NCBI RefSeq assembly: GCF_937888285.1
Contig: NZ_CALART010000091.1
Span: forward strand, 1-64,000
Source of the DNA: an uncultured Aquimonas sp.
GTDB lineage: Bacteria; Pseudomonadota; Gammaproteobacteria; Xanthomonadales; Xanthomonadaceae
Direction of reading: 5' to 3'
DNA: 64,000 bases
The notes under the pieces are model-generated. The model did no database searches. It was not told the DNA's origin and saw only the letters and a list, made by a program, of their open reading frames with translations. Below, in pieces: positions 52,382 to 61,169 of this stretch. The stretch's first letter is position 1, and each line of letters starts with the position of its first letter. The translations under genes and the position numbers were made by a program.

Positions 52382-52795
52382 ATGAAACCCTACGTTCCGG
52401 CGTCACTTTGGTTGGCGCGTCTGCTCTTCGCGATCTGGATCATCGTAGTGAGCGCGCTGCCGTACTCTCTGGCCTTGTCTAGATCGAAAGAACCTGGTGC
52501 TGCGTCCCTCGCGCTGGCGACGATCGGACTGCTCGGCGCCTTCGCTCTGTTGGAGAGTTTGCGTGCGTTGAAACCCGCAATGGTTCTGGTGACTCTGGCG
52601 TTGGTGCCCCTGGCTGTGAAATGGCTGCTGCGGGTCGGCTTCGTGGTGAAGAATGGCGGCATGGACTGCGGGAGCTGTCAGGGCTCGCCACTGCTGTTCG
52701 GCTACTACTGGCTCATCGAAACACTGATCCTGATGCCTGGCCTGCTTTTGCTCGGCTGGCTTCTGATCCTCCTGCTCCACCAGCGCAAGGTCTAG
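52382..52795 (+). CDS. Small integral membrane protein of unknown function
   Basis: A 137-residue protein with four likely transmembrane helices: about residues 8-26 (LWLARLLFAIWIIVVSALPY), 38-56, 63-82 (MVLVTLALVPLAVKWLLRV) and 108-130 (LIETLILMPGLLLLGWLLIL). Between helices 3 and 4 is VKNGGMDCGSCQG with a C-G-S-C pair, which might bind metal or form a disulphide. No family is recognised. Codon use is a little less GC-rich than its neighbours. ATG 52382 is chosen because hydrophobic coding begins there; a longer frame to 52280 is less likely. It is followed four bases later by the next gene. Confidence 0.65.
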   Translation: MKPYVPASLWLARLLFAIWIIVVSALPYSLALSRSKEPGAASLALATIGLLGAFALLESLRALKPAMVLVTLALVPLAVKWLLRVGFVVKNGGMDCGSCQGSPLLFGYYWLIETLILMPGLLLLGWLLILLLHQRKV

Positions 52796-52799
52796 TTGC

Positions 52800-53285
52800 A
52801 TGAAGCGGATGCTCTGGGTGCTTTTCGCTTTCTGGATGCTCGTCGGGATGACCTCGGTGTCGCTCGCCACGGATCACCGTCGAAGCTCGAATGCCGAGTG
52901 GATGGATCTGCAGCTGAGCGCCGAGCAGCAGGCATGGCTGGACTTCCTCCGGCGCTGTCATCGCGACAATCGCTACTCTCCCTATCTGTTCGAGCTGGAC
53001 AAAGGCCAGCGGGCAGACCTGCAGGCGCTGGGCATCCCTTCGCCGAGACGACTGGTGGTGTTTGAGCAAGGAAGCTCTGAAGCACCGGTGGATATCCGGC
53101 TCAGCCACGCCTTGCGCACCAGCGACGCCCTGCTGCGTGTGCCCTTGCCGACTCTGGTGGACGAAGCGACCCTTCGGCGCTACGAGCGGGACGTCATGGG
53201 CTGGGAAGAGAACCCCTTGCATCGGCACTGGTCGACGCTCGGCACCGACGAGCGGGTTCCTGGGGCGCAGCCCCGCTGCGATTAG
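52800..53285 (+). CDS. Small secreted protein of unknown function
   Basis: A 161-residue protein with an N-terminal signal peptide (MLWVLFAFWMLVGMTSVSLA, cut near LAT-DH). The mature part is charged and helical: WMDLQLSAEQQAWLDFLRRC, then RYSPYLFELDKGQRADLQAL and LPTLVDEATLRRYERDVMGW. Two cysteines (RRC and the last-but-one residue) could pair. No family is recognised. It begins four bases after the stop of the membrane-protein gene and is surely co-transcribed with it, so the two may form an envelope unit. Confidence 0.65.
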   Translation: MKRMLWVLFAFWMLVGMTSVSLATDHRRSSNAEWMDLQLSAEQQAWLDFLRRCHRDNRYSPYLFELDKGQRADLQALGIPSPRRLVVFEQGSSEAPVDIRLSHALRTSDALLRVPLPTLVDEATLRRYERDVMGWEENPLHRHWSTLGTDERVPGAQPRCD

Positions 53286-53334
53286 CCGAAGCGGCCCTTC
53301 GCTGTGCGTCGCGCGGGAGCGCTGACTACCAAGC

Positions 53335-54918
53335 TCACGCCCGCATGTCGATCCGCAGCGGCACGCTTGCCTGCGTCACGCAGGGTCGGCTCTGGGCGAC
53401 GGTCCGCGCATCCGCCCCAAACCACGCCAGCGTCCGCCCCAGCGCTGCCACCTCGCCGAGGATCAGCAGCGCCGGTGACTTCACCGCCTCGCGTTTGGCC
53501 GTCTCCGGCAGGCTGGTCAGATCGCAGTGGATCACCCGCTGTTCCGCGCGACTGCCGTTCTCGATCAGCGCGGCCGGCGTGTGGCCGCTGCGGCCGTGAG
53601 CCAGCAGCCGTTCGCGCAGGGTGTCGAGGCCGCTGACGCCCATGTAGACGGCCAGGGTCTGCTTCTCCTGCGCCAGCGCGCGCCAGTCGAGCGCGTCGAT
53701 CGAGTTGCGGCAGTGGGCGGTGACGAAGCGGACGGATTGGGCGTGGTCGCGGTGGGTGAGCGGGATGCCGGCGTGCGCCGCGCAGGCGAGTGCGGCGGTG
53801 ATGCCGGGCACGACCTCGTAGGCGATGCCGTGCGCGCGCAGGTGTTCGAGCTCTTCGCCGCCGCGGCCGAAGATGAAGGGGTCGCCGCCTTTCAGGCGCA
53901 CCACGCGCTTGCCTTGGCGCGCGTGTTCGAGCAGCAGGGCGTGGATGCCTTCCTGCGTGGTGTGGTGGGTGCCGGCTTCCTTGGCGACCTCAATGAACTG
54001 GGCGTCGCGGCGCGCGAGTTCGAGCACGGCGCGGCTGACCAGGCGGTCGTGCAGGATCACGTCGGCCTCCTGCAGGCGGCGCTGGCCCTTGAGCGTGAGC
54101 AGGCCGGGGTCGCCGGGGCCGGCGCCGACCAGGCTGACGAAGCCTTCGCGGGAGCCTTCGGGTTCGCCGGCTTCGATCAGTTCGACGAGCCGCGCGCGGG
54201 CGTCGTCGAAACGCGCGGCGCGCAGCAGCTCGCCGACCTCGCCCGGCCACAGGGATTCCATGAACTTGCGACGGCTGGGCACGTGCGGGAAGCGGGCGCG
54301 GAGGCGGGCACGGTGGATGCGCAACAGCTCGGCCAGTTGGCCGAAGCTCTCGTCCACCGACTGTTCGATCTTCTCGCGCAGCTGTCGGGCGAGTACTGGT
54401 GCGGCACCGCCGCTGCTGATGGCGACGGTCAGCGGGCCGCGGCGCACCACGGCCGGCACCTGCACGCGGGTCAGCTCGGTGTCGTCGACGACGTTGACCC
54501 AGAGCCTGCGCGCAGCACCTTCCTCGGCGACGGCGCGGTTGACTTCGACCTCGTCGGTGGCGGCGATGGCGAGGAAGACCTCGTCCAGCCAGTGCGCCTG
54601 GAACTCGCCTTCGAGGTGGGTGATGCGGCCCTCGGCCTTGAGCTTCTGCAGCGCTTCGTTGAGTTGGGGCGCGCCGACGCGGACGATCGCGCCGCATTCG
54701 ATCAGGGGCAGAACCTTGCGCGCCGCAACTTCGCCGCCGCCGACGACGAGGACCTGGCGGCCCTTGAGGTTGAGGAAGAGGGGGTAAAGAGGTGCAGTGG
54801 CACCCGCGCTTGCGTTGTCGAGCTCGGATGGGCCGCCCGGGATTCGGGATTCGGGATTCGGGATTTGTAGAGCGGGTTCGGGCCTGCTGTGGGGTGCGCG
54901 CTCCGCACTGCCCTTCAC
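53335..54918 (-). CDS. cysG: Siroheme synthase (multifunctional)
   Basis: About 527 residues. The N-terminal half is precorrin-2 dehydrogenase/ferrochelatase: PLFLNLKGRQVLVVGGGEVA (NAD loop), VNVVDDTELTRVQVPAVVRR, ISSGGAAPVLARQLREKIEQ. The C-terminal half is uroporphyrinogen-III C-methyltransferase: VSLVGAGPGDPGLLTLKGQR, ADVILHDRLVS, VVRLKGGDPFIFGRGGEELE, VVPGITAALACAAHAGIPLT. It makes siroheme for the sulfite reductase encoded upstream. The start is uncertain: no ATG, GTG or TTG occurs near the family N-terminus, and the nearest in-frame codon is GTG 54918, which makes the leader translate the GGGATTC repeats (IPNPESRIP). It is last in cysJ-cysI-cysH-cysG, separated from cysH by the repeat region. 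Confidence 0.88.
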   Translation of the reverse strand: MKGSAERAPHSRPEPALQIPNPESRIPGGPSELDNASAGATAPLYPLFLNLKGRQVLVVGGGEVAARKVLPLIECGAIVRVGAPQLNEALQKLKAEGRITHLEGEFQAHWLDEVFLAIAATDEVEVNRAVAEEGAARRLWVNVVDDTELTRVQVPAVVRRGPLTVAISSGGAAPVLARQLREKIEQSVDESFGQLAELLRIHRARLRARFPHVPSRRKFMESLWPGEVGELLRAARFDDARARLVELIEAGEPEGSREGFVSLVGAGPGDPGLLTLKGQRRLQEADVILHDRLVSRAVLELARRDAQFIEVAKEAGTHHTTQEGIHALLLEHARQGKRVVRLKGGDPFIFGRGGEELEHLRAHGIAYEVVPGITAALACAAHAGIPLTHRDHAQSVRFVTAHCRNSIDALDWRALAQEKQTLAVYMGVSGLDTLRERLLAHGRSGHTPAALIENGSRAEQRVIHCDLTSLPETAKREAVKSPALLILGEVAALGRTLAWFGADARTVAQSRPCVTQASVPLRIDMRA

Positions 54919-55195
54919 GCCTTGAGAGCCGGGATTGGGGATTGGGGGTGAGGCGACGCGCCCACGCGGCATGCCGCGTGCGTCGGCGAACGCCCGAGCG
55001 CTGTGCGCGAGGGCCGGGTAGGGATTCTCTAGAGCATGGCTGTCGCGAGGCGCAAGCAGGTGCTCCGCCCGGCCCCTCTCCCCCGACCCCTCTCCCGGCG
55101 GGAGAGGGGAGCGAAGCGCGGCTTCGACCGCTGGCTCAAGCGAGCGGCTCGGAGCGCTCTGCGAATCCCGAATCCCGAATCCCCAATCCCGGCTC
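54836..55195. repeat. Repeat cluster between cysH and cysG
   Basis: It contains four tandem gggattc/gggattt heptamers (54839-54866), gggattggggattggggg (54937-54954), a block acgcccgagcgctgtgcgcg at about 54990 shared with the 17.06-kb repeat, and gaatcccgaatccccaatcc (55166-55190). Between them is a C-rich tract with cccctctcccggcgggagag, a perfect inverted repeat (ctctcccg/cgggagag) at about 55084-55107. It overlaps the unclear 5' end of cysG. Confidence 0.75.
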
Positions 55196-55954
55196 TCACT
55201 CATGCAACCCACACTCCCGCTTCAGTCCGAAAAACCGCGTGTCCTCCTCGCGCATGCCGTCGAGCAGGGGGCGGGTGGTGTGGGTGTCGCCGATCGAGAT
55301 GTAGCCTTGTTCCCACAGCGGGTGGTACGGCAGGCCGTGCTGGGCGAGGTAGCGACCGACGTCGCGGTCGCTCCAGTCGACGATCGGGTGCAGCTTGAAG
55401 CGGCCTTCGCGACGCTGCAGCACGGGCGTGCTGCTGCGGCTCTGCGACTGGCTGCGGCGCAGGCCGGCAAACCAGGTGCCGACGCCCAGCTCGCGCAGGG
55501 CGCGCTGCATCGGCTCGACCTTGTGGATGCGGTTGTAGCGTTCGATGCCGTCCAGGCCTTGCTCCCACAGGCGGCCGTGGCGGGCTTCGATCCAGGCCGG
55601 CGAGCGCGCGCTGCGGACGATGTGCAGGTTGAGGCCGAGGCGCTCGGTCAGCGTGTCGATGAACTGGTAGGTCTCGGCGAACAGATAGCCGGTATCGACG
55701 ACCACCACCGGCAGCCCGGGCACATGCTGATTCAGCAGGTGCAGGCTGACCGCTGCCTGTGCGCCGAAGCTCGAGGACAGCGCCCGGTTGCCGGGCAGGT
55801 GCTCCAGTGCGAAGCGGATGCGCGCGTCGGCATCGAGGCCTTCCAGCCACTGGTTCAGACGGTCCAGCGCGGCGCCGTCGTCGTCGGCGGCCGCGGCGAC
55901 CAGCGCATCCAGATCCGCTGGCGTGGCTTCGAAATGGATGGACTGCGCGCTCAT
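55196..55954 (-). CDS. cysH: Phosphoadenosine phosphosulfate reductase
   Basis: A 252-residue PAPS reductase that reduces 3'-phosphoadenylyl sulfate to sulfite using thioredoxin. Motifs are LSSSFGAQAAVSLHLLNQHV (PP-loop), VVDTGYLFAETYQFIDTLTE, LHPIVDWSDRDVGRYLAQHG, LPYHPLWEQGYISIGDTHTT and the C-terminal nucleophile KRECGLHE. That is the only catalytic cysteine: the extra cysteine pairs of the iron-sulfur APS reductases are missing, so PAPS rather than APS is the expected substrate. Its ATG overlaps the cysI stop (ATGA), so the two genes are translationally coupled. Confidence 0.95.
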   Translation of the reverse strand: MSAQSIHFEATPADLDALVAAAADDDGAALDRLNQWLEGLDADARIRFALEHLPGNRALSSSFGAQAAVSLHLLNQHVPGLPVVVVDTGYLFAETYQFIDTLTERLGLNLHIVRSARSPAWIEARHGRLWEQGLDGIERYNRIHKVEPMQRALRELGVGTWFAGLRRSQSQSRSSTPVLQRREGRFKLHPIVDWSDRDVGRYLAQHGLPYHPLWEQGYISIGDTHTTRPLLDGMREEDTRFFGLKRECGLHE

Positions 55955-57633
55955 GCCGCCAGCACCTTTCGCACCCGCAGGGGTTCCGGCGGCAGCAGGT
56001 CGACGCGCAGCAGGAAGTCGCCGAAATGTTCGCCCTCGGCGCGTTCGGCGGCGTAGCGCGCGATCAGCGGGTCGAGCTCGGCGAGGATCTCGGCCTCGGT
56101 GATGTTCTCGCGGTACAGACGATTCAGGCGCTGGCCACGGTGGTCCGCGCCCAGCATCAGGTTGTAGCGGCCGGGGGCCTTGCCGACGAGCGCGATCTCG
56201 CCCAGGTACGGCCGCGAGCAACCGTTGGGGCAGCCGGAAATGCGCAGCAGGATTGACTGTCCGCCAATGCCGTGCCGATCCAGCAGGGCCTGCACCTTGT
56301 TCAGCGCTTCGTCGAGATAGCGCTCGGCCTCGGCCATCGCCAGACCGCAGGTCGGCAGGGCCACGCAGGCGAGCGCCTCGCGCTTGAGCGGGCTGGTTTC
56401 GAGTGCATCGAGCAGGCCGTAGCGGCGCAGCAGGGCGTCGATGCCGGCGCGGCGCTCGGGCGCGATGTCGGCGATCACCAGGTTCTGGTTGGGGGTCATG
56501 CGGAAGTGGCCGCGATGGACCTTGGCGACTTCGCGCAGGCCGGTGAGATGCAGGTGATCCGCGCTGTCCTGGATGCGCCCGGCGCGGATGCGCAGGGTCA
56601 GATGCCAGCGGCCGTTGTCGGCCTCGACCCAGCCGAAGCGGTCGCCGCTGTGGACGAACTCGAAGGCGCGCGGCGGCTGCAGCGTCACGCCTGAGCGACG
56701 CTCGACCTCGCTGCGGAAGAAGTCGAGCCCGTGCTCGTCGATCGTGTACTTCAGACGCGCGCGCTTGCGGGTGGCGCGGTTGCCGAAATCGCGCTGCGCC
56801 GTAACCACGGCCTCGCCGACGGGGATCACGTCGTGGGGAGAAATGAACCCGAGGACGTCGGCGAGGCGTGGGTAGGTTTCGGCGTCGCCATGGGTGCTGC
56901 CCATGCCGCCGCCGACGGTGAGGTTGTAGCCCGCGAGTTCGCCGCTCTCGACCACGGCGATGAAGCCGAGGTCCTGGCTGAACACATCGACATCGTTGTA
57001 CGGCGGAATCGCGAAGCCGATCTTGAACTTGCGCGGCAGATAGGTCGCCCCGTAGATGGGCTCGCCCTCGTCGCCGGCGACGCGCTCCTCGTCCAGCCAG
57101 ATCTCGTAGTAGGCGCGGGTGTTGGGCAGCAGGTGCTCCGACAGCGCTGCGGCCTGACGGTAGACCGTGTCGTGCAGCGCCGACAGCAGCGGGTTGGCGG
57201 CCACCGCGACATTGCGGTTGACGTCGCCGCAGGCCGCCAGGGTGTCGATCAGCGCGGCGTTGATCGCCTGCATCGTGGGTTTCAGATCGCGCTTGATCAC
57301 CCCGTGGAACTGGAAGGCCTGGCGGGTGGTGATGCGCAGGCCGCGCTCGGCATAGGTGGTGGCGATGGCGTCGAGCTTCAGCCACTGCTCCGGCGTGATG
57401 ACGCCGCCCGGCGTGCGCGTGCGGATCATGAAGCTGTGCGCGGGTTCGAGCTTGGCGCGCCGGCGCTCCTCGCGGATGTCGCGGTCGTCCTGCTGGTAGC
57501 TGCCGTGGTACTTCAGGACCACCTGGTCGCTGTCCCTCAAGGCGCCAGTCACGGCGTCGGCGAGGCTGTCCTCGATGGTGCCGCGCAGGAGTCGGCTGCT
57601 GCGCTTGATGTCTTCGACGGAATGGCTGGCCAT
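55951..57633 (-). CDS. cysI: Sulfite reductase hemoprotein beta subunit
   Basis: A 560-residue NADPH-sulfite reductase hemoprotein. It carries the sulfite-binding N-terminal repeat (LKYHGSYQQDDRDIREERRR, GLRITTRQAFQFHGVIKRDL), GGGMGSTHGDAETYPRLADV, and the cysteines for the [4Fe-4S] cluster and siroheme: CVALPTCGLAMAEAER and SGCPNGCSRPYLGEI. Length is normal for CysI. It reduces sulfite to sulfide with six electrons delivered by CysJ. The stop overlaps the cysH start. Upstream is a 281-base gap with inverted repeats, so cysI may be transcribed with cysJ or from a start of its own. Confidence 0.96.
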   Translation of the reverse strand: MASHSVEDIKRSSRLLRGTIEDSLADAVTGALRDSDQVVLKYHGSYQQDDRDIREERRRAKLEPAHSFMIRTRTPGGVITPEQWLKLDAIATTYAERGLRITTRQAFQFHGVIKRDLKPTMQAINAALIDTLAACGDVNRNVAVAANPLLSALHDTVYRQAAALSEHLLPNTRAYYEIWLDEERVAGDEGEPIYGATYLPRKFKIGFAIPPYNDVDVFSQDLGFIAVVESGELAGYNLTVGGGMGSTHGDAETYPRLADVLGFISPHDVIPVGEAVVTAQRDFGNRATRKRARLKYTIDEHGLDFFRSEVERRSGVTLQPPRAFEFVHSGDRFGWVEADNGRWHLTLRIRAGRIQDSADHLHLTGLREVAKVHRGHFRMTPNQNLVIADIAPERRAGIDALLRRYGLLDALETSPLKREALACVALPTCGLAMAEAERYLDEALNKVQALLDRHGIGGQSILLRISGCPNGCSRPYLGEIALVGKAPGRYNLMLGADHRGQRLNRLYRENITEAEILAELDPLIARYAAERAEGEHFGDFLLRVDLLPPEPLRVRKVLAA

Positions 57634-57710
57634 GGTGCGGAATCCCGGGGGAATGGAATACGTTCGAACTAGGCGAAACGGTACGAATCCGGACCAGCCG
57701 CCGCAGCCGC

Positions 57711-57865
57711 TTCACTCGTCGCCCCCGCGAAGGCGGGGGCCCAGTTGAGCCCACCCGCCGGCTCGGACCACCCGTCGACCGGTGGGGGCCAACCGATCGC
57801 GCCGGGGCCTGGATCCCCGTCCCCGCCTTCGCGAGGACAGGCTCTGCGCGGGGATGACGAGTCCT
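57711..57865. repeat. Inverted intergenic repeat between cysJ and cysI
   Basis: GCCCCCGC-gaag-GCGGGGGC (57721-57740) is a perfect hairpin. About 90 bases on, tccccgtccccgccttcgcg (57814-57833) repeats the same sequence class in the other orientation and is followed by gcgcggggatgacgag. The unit is like the common GCGAAGGCGGGG intergenic palindrome of Proteobacteria. It may reduce or modulate readthrough from cysJ into cysI. Confidence 0.75.
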
Positions 57866-57914
57866 TCGAGTCGGGCGAAGGTCGCTGGTTGGGGCGGGGC
57901 ATCACGTTCCGCTC

Positions 57915-59738
57915 TCAGTAGACGTCGCGGGCGTAGCGCCCGGACTGCTGCAGCTGCTGCAGGGACTCGGCCGCCGCTTCGGCGCTGCCGAGTCGCTGGG
58001 TGAACAGGTCGAGCAGGGTCTGATGGACATCGCGGCCCAGGGCGAGGCTGCCGCAGACGTAGAAATGCGCGCCGCCGTCCAGCCACTCGAACAGGCGCGC
58101 GGCCTGCTCGCGCAGGCGCTGCTGCACGTAGACGCGGGGCTTGGCATCGCGCGAGAAGGCGAGGTCGATGTGCTGCAGTTCGCCGCGGCGCAGGTGCTCC
58201 TGCCACTCGGTCTGGTACAGGAAGTCGTCGCGCAGCGTGCGTGCACCGAACAGCAGCCAGTGCCGGCCGCTGGCGCCTTCGGCCACGCGCTGCTGCACGA
58301 AGGCGCGGTAGGGCGCGATGCCGGTGCCGGCGCCGAGCATGATCAGGTCGCGGGCAGGATCAGCCGGCAGGCGGAAGCGCGGGTTCTCCTCGATGAAGAC
58401 GCGGGCGCGCGCACCGGGCTCCAGCTGGGCCAGATGGTGGGAGGCGAGACCCAGTCGCAGCGGATCTTCGTCCTCGGCGCCGACCACATCCACGGTGAGA
58501 TGCACCTCGTCGGCATAGGCCAGCGGGCTCGACGCGATCGAATACAGACGCGGCGCCATCGGCCGCAGGGCGCGCACGAAGGCCTCGGCCGTCCAGTCGC
58601 CCGGCCACTCGCGCAGCACGTCGATCAGCTGGTGGCTGGACAGCAGAGCCGACAGCGAGGCGGCTTCGGCGGGATCGAGCAGGCTGTGCAGCTCGCGATG
58701 CCCGGACACCGCGCCCAGCGCCACCAGCAGGGGCTTGGCCAGCCGCGTGAGTTCGCGATGCTCGGCCAGCCAGACCCGCAGCGGGCGCTCGACTCCGTCG
58801 AGCGTGAGCGCGGCATCGCCATCGAGCCGGGTCAACTCCAGCACGGCTTCGACGAGCGCAGTCGGATTCGGCGCCCACACACCGAGCGCGTCGCCCGGTG
58901 CGTAGTGCAGGCCGGAGCCGGCCAGGCTGAGTTCCAGATGGCGGACGTCGCGCTGGCTGCCGCGGCCGGTCAGGCGCACCTGTTCGATCAGCTCGGCGGC
59001 GAAGGGCTGCTCGCGCGAATGCAGGGCCGCGGCAATCGCCGGGCGCAGCGGGATGACCGCGGCCGAGTGTGCAGCCGGCGCCGCGGGCGCAAGCTCGGCC
59101 GCCAGCGCCTTCAACGACTCGACGGCGCGCGCACGCCATGGCGCGGCGACCGCATCGATGTCGACATCGGCCTCGCCCAGCGGCTGCAGGCGCTGCGCGC
59201 CCAGCTCGGCCAGACGCGCATCGATCTGCCGGCCGGTCTCGCAGAATTTGGGATAGCTGCTGTCGCCGAGGCCCAGCACGGCGTACTTCAGCTCGGGCAG
59301 CTTGGGCGCCCGCCGTCCAAGCAGGAACTCGACGAAGCCGAGCGAATCCTCCGGCGGTTCGCCCTCGCCCTGGGTGCTGATCACCACCCACAGCAGGCGC
59401 TCGTCCTTGAGCTCGCGGGTGGGATAGGCGTCGGCGCGGATCAGGCGCACGGCAAACCCGGCGGCCTCGGCTGCAGTGACAAGGCCTTCGGCGGCGCGCT
59501 TGGCGTTGCCGGTCTGGCTGCCGTAGAGCACGGTCAGGCGCGGCAGGGCGATGGATTCCGCCTGCGGCGCTGCGGCGGCGGCCGCATGCCCACCGCGGGC
59601 CAGGCCTGCGGCGTAGCCGGACAGCCACCACAGGCTGGCCGGATCGAGGCCATCCAGGGCGCGCGCGATCGGTGCCACCGCGGTCGCGGCCGGCAGCGGC
59701 AGGGCGCTCAGATCGGGCAGGGCGGGGAGGGCGGGCAT
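57915..59738 (-). CDS. cysJ: Sulfite reductase flavoprotein alpha subunit
   Basis: A 607-residue NADPH-dependent diflavin reductase. Flavodoxin domain at about residues 65-205: RLTVLYGSQTGNAKRAAEGL, VVISTQGEGEPPEDSLGFVE, YAVLGLGDSSYPKFCETGRQ. FAD/NADP domain: LHYAPGDALGVWAPN, MAPRLYSIASSPLAYADEVH, LIMLGAGTGIAPYRAFVQQR, HWLLFGARTLRDDFLYQTEW and the last part AHFYVCGSLALGRDVHQTLL. Electrons go NADPH to FAD to FMN to CysI. The methionine at 59738 is chosen because the conserved protein starts there; a GTG at 59795 is an alternative. First gene of cysJIHG and divergent from the efflux genes. Confidence 0.95.
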   Translation of the reverse strand: MPALPALPDLSALPLPAATAVAPIARALDGLDPASLWWLSGYAAGLARGGHAAAAAAPQAESIALPRLTVLYGSQTGNAKRAAEGLVTAAEAAGFAVRLIRADAYPTRELKDERLLWVVISTQGEGEPPEDSLGFVEFLLGRRAPKLPELKYAVLGLGDSSYPKFCETGRQIDARLAELGAQRLQPLGEADVDIDAVAAPWRARAVESLKALAAELAPAAPAAHSAAVIPLRPAIAAALHSREQPFAAELIEQVRLTGRGSQRDVRHLELSLAGSGLHYAPGDALGVWAPNPTALVEAVLELTRLDGDAALTLDGVERPLRVWLAEHRELTRLAKPLLVALGAVSGHRELHSLLDPAEAASLSALLSSHQLIDVLREWPGDWTAEAFVRALRPMAPRLYSIASSPLAYADEVHLTVDVVGAEDEDPLRLGLASHHLAQLEPGARARVFIEENPRFRLPADPARDLIMLGAGTGIAPYRAFVQQRVAEGASGRHWLLFGARTLRDDFLYQTEWQEHLRRGELQHIDLAFSRDAKPRVYVQQRLREQAARLFEWLDGGAHFYVCGSLALGRDVHQTLLDLFTQRLGSAEAAAESLQQLQQSGRYARDVY

Positions 59739-60051
59739 GCGGTGCACCGGCAGCGGCGGATCGGGCGGCCACTGTCGCAATCGAGGGGCGCGCACAGAAA
59801 CGCGGATCCGAACCTTCGATATGCCGCGACGGAATGTGAACCGACCCGCGTTCCTTCACCGCGGCACCACGAAATTCCAGTCGGCGCACGGACTTAAGGC
59901 ACAGGCTGTCCGCTCGGGCACGGACCACACTTCACGAACGTGCAAACTCGCCGGCCCCGGACGCGCACCGTCAGTGTCCTGCGCGCTGACCCTCGTGATG
60001 CGCCGCCGCGACCCTGCCACCGAACTCTCCCCCCTCCTCCAAGGTTTCCCG
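59739..60051. other. Divergent intergenic region, nothing assigned
   Basis: These 313 bases separate the cys operon (minus) from the RND adaptor (plus) and must hold the promoters of both. I see no palindrome or operator I can name. The plus-strand open frame through this gap belongs to the adaptor frame but has no recognisable protein before residue 1 of the lipoprotein. Confidence 0.5.
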
Positions 60052-61158
60052 ATGTCGAACGAATCCACGTCCGCGCTCGAACGCCGACCCCCGCGCAAAC
60101 GTCTGGGCCTGCACGCGCTGGTCAGTCTGGCCGCGCTCGGTCTGCTCAGCGCCTGCGGCAGCGACGCACCGAGCGGCGCCGCCGGCGGGCCGCCACCCGC
60201 GGTGGTTACCACCACCACTGTGCAGACCCAGCCTTGGGTCGACGTGATCGAGGCCCTGGGCACGGCGCAGGCGCGCGAGTCGCTGGTGATCACCGCCAAG
60301 GTCACAGAGACCGTCGACGCGGTGAAGTTCGAGGACGGCGACCGGGTCAGCGCCGGCGACATCCTGGTCGACCTCTCGGGCCGCGCCGAAGTGGCCAATC
60401 TTGAGGAAGCACAGGCCACCTTCAAGGAGGCCCGCCAGCAGTACGAGCGTCTGGTTGGGCTGGTTGAAAACGGCACCGTACCGCGCAGCCAGCTGGACAC
60501 CCAGGTCGCCACCCGCGACGCCGCCCGTGCGCGCGTCGAGACCATCCGCGCACGACTCGCCGATCGCGTCATCACGGCGCCCTTCGATGGCGTGCTGGGC
60601 TTCCGCCAGGTCAGCCCCGGCACCCTGGTCACGCCGGGTACGGCCATCGCCACCCTTGATGACACCTCGGTGATCAAGCTCGACTTCTCGGTGCCGGAGA
60701 CCTTCCTGTCGGTGATCGCCCAGGGCCAGACCGTGCGCGCGCGCAGCGCCGCCTATCCCGATCGTGATTTCACCGGCACCGTCGCCACGGTCGGCTCCCG
60801 GGTTGACCCGGTGACCCGCGCGGTGACCGTGCGCGCCGATTTCGAGAACGCCGAGGGCCTGATCCGCCCCGGCATGCTGATGACCGTGCGGGTCGAAAAG
60901 CCGGTGCGCGAGGCGGTGGTGATTCCGGAGCTCGCCCTGCTGCAGATCGGCAGCCAGAGCTTCGTCTACGCAGTGGGCGAGGGCGATGCCGTGCAGCGCG
61001 TCGACGTGCGTGCAGGTGCGCGCCGCGCGGGCGAGGTCGAAATCGTCGAAGGCCTGAGCCCGGGCACACGCATCGTTGTCGAGGGCACGGTCAAGCTGCG
61101 GCCGGGCGCGCGTATCGTCGAAGCGCCTGCGGCTGATGCCGCACCGCAGGCCGGCTGA
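60052..61158 (+). CDS. RND efflux periplasmic adaptor (membrane fusion lipoprotein)
   Basis: A 368-residue HlyD/AcrA-type adaptor. The lipoprotein signal ends in LGLLSACGSD (lipobox L-S-A-C). Then follow the lipoyl half (ARESLVITAKVTETVDAVKF, EDGDRVSAGDILVDLSGRAE), an alpha-hairpin (EAQATFKEARQQYERLVGLV), the second lipoyl half (ADRVITAPFDGVLGFRQVSP), beta-barrel (DTSVIKLDFSVPETFLSVIA) and membrane-proximal domain (AVVIPELALLQIGSQSFVYA). AAGG precedes ATG 60052. The pump gene begins 12 bases after its stop with GAAGGAG between them. No outer-membrane channel gene is within the window. Confidence 0.95.
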   Translation: MSNESTSALERRPPRKRLGLHALVSLAALGLLSACGSDAPSGAAGGPPPAVVTTTTVQTQPWVDVIEALGTAQARESLVITAKVTETVDAVKFEDGDRVSAGDILVDLSGRAEVANLEEAQATFKEARQQYERLVGLVENGTVPRSQLDTQVATRDAARARVETIRARLADRVITAPFDGVLGFRQVSPGTLVTPGTAIATLDDTSVIKLDFSVPETFLSVIAQGQTVRARSAAYPDRDFTGTVATVGSRVDPVTRAVTVRADFENAEGLIRPGMLMTVRVEKPVREAVVIPELALLQIGSQSFVYAVGEGDAVQRVDVRAGARRAGEVEIVEGLSPGTRIVVEGTVKLRPGARIVEAPAADAAPQAG

Positions 61159-61169
61159 AGGAGCGCCCC

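Noticed and set aside
14808..55195. GGGATTC heptamer arrays considered as origin iterons or CRISPR
   Set aside because: The arrays have only two to four units, are scattered, and no dnaA, rep or cas gene is near.
55955..57754. Long frame joining cysH to upstream sequence (852 codons)
   Set aside because: Upstream of 55954 it reads the cysI gene in the wrong frame; cysH starts at the ATGA overlap.
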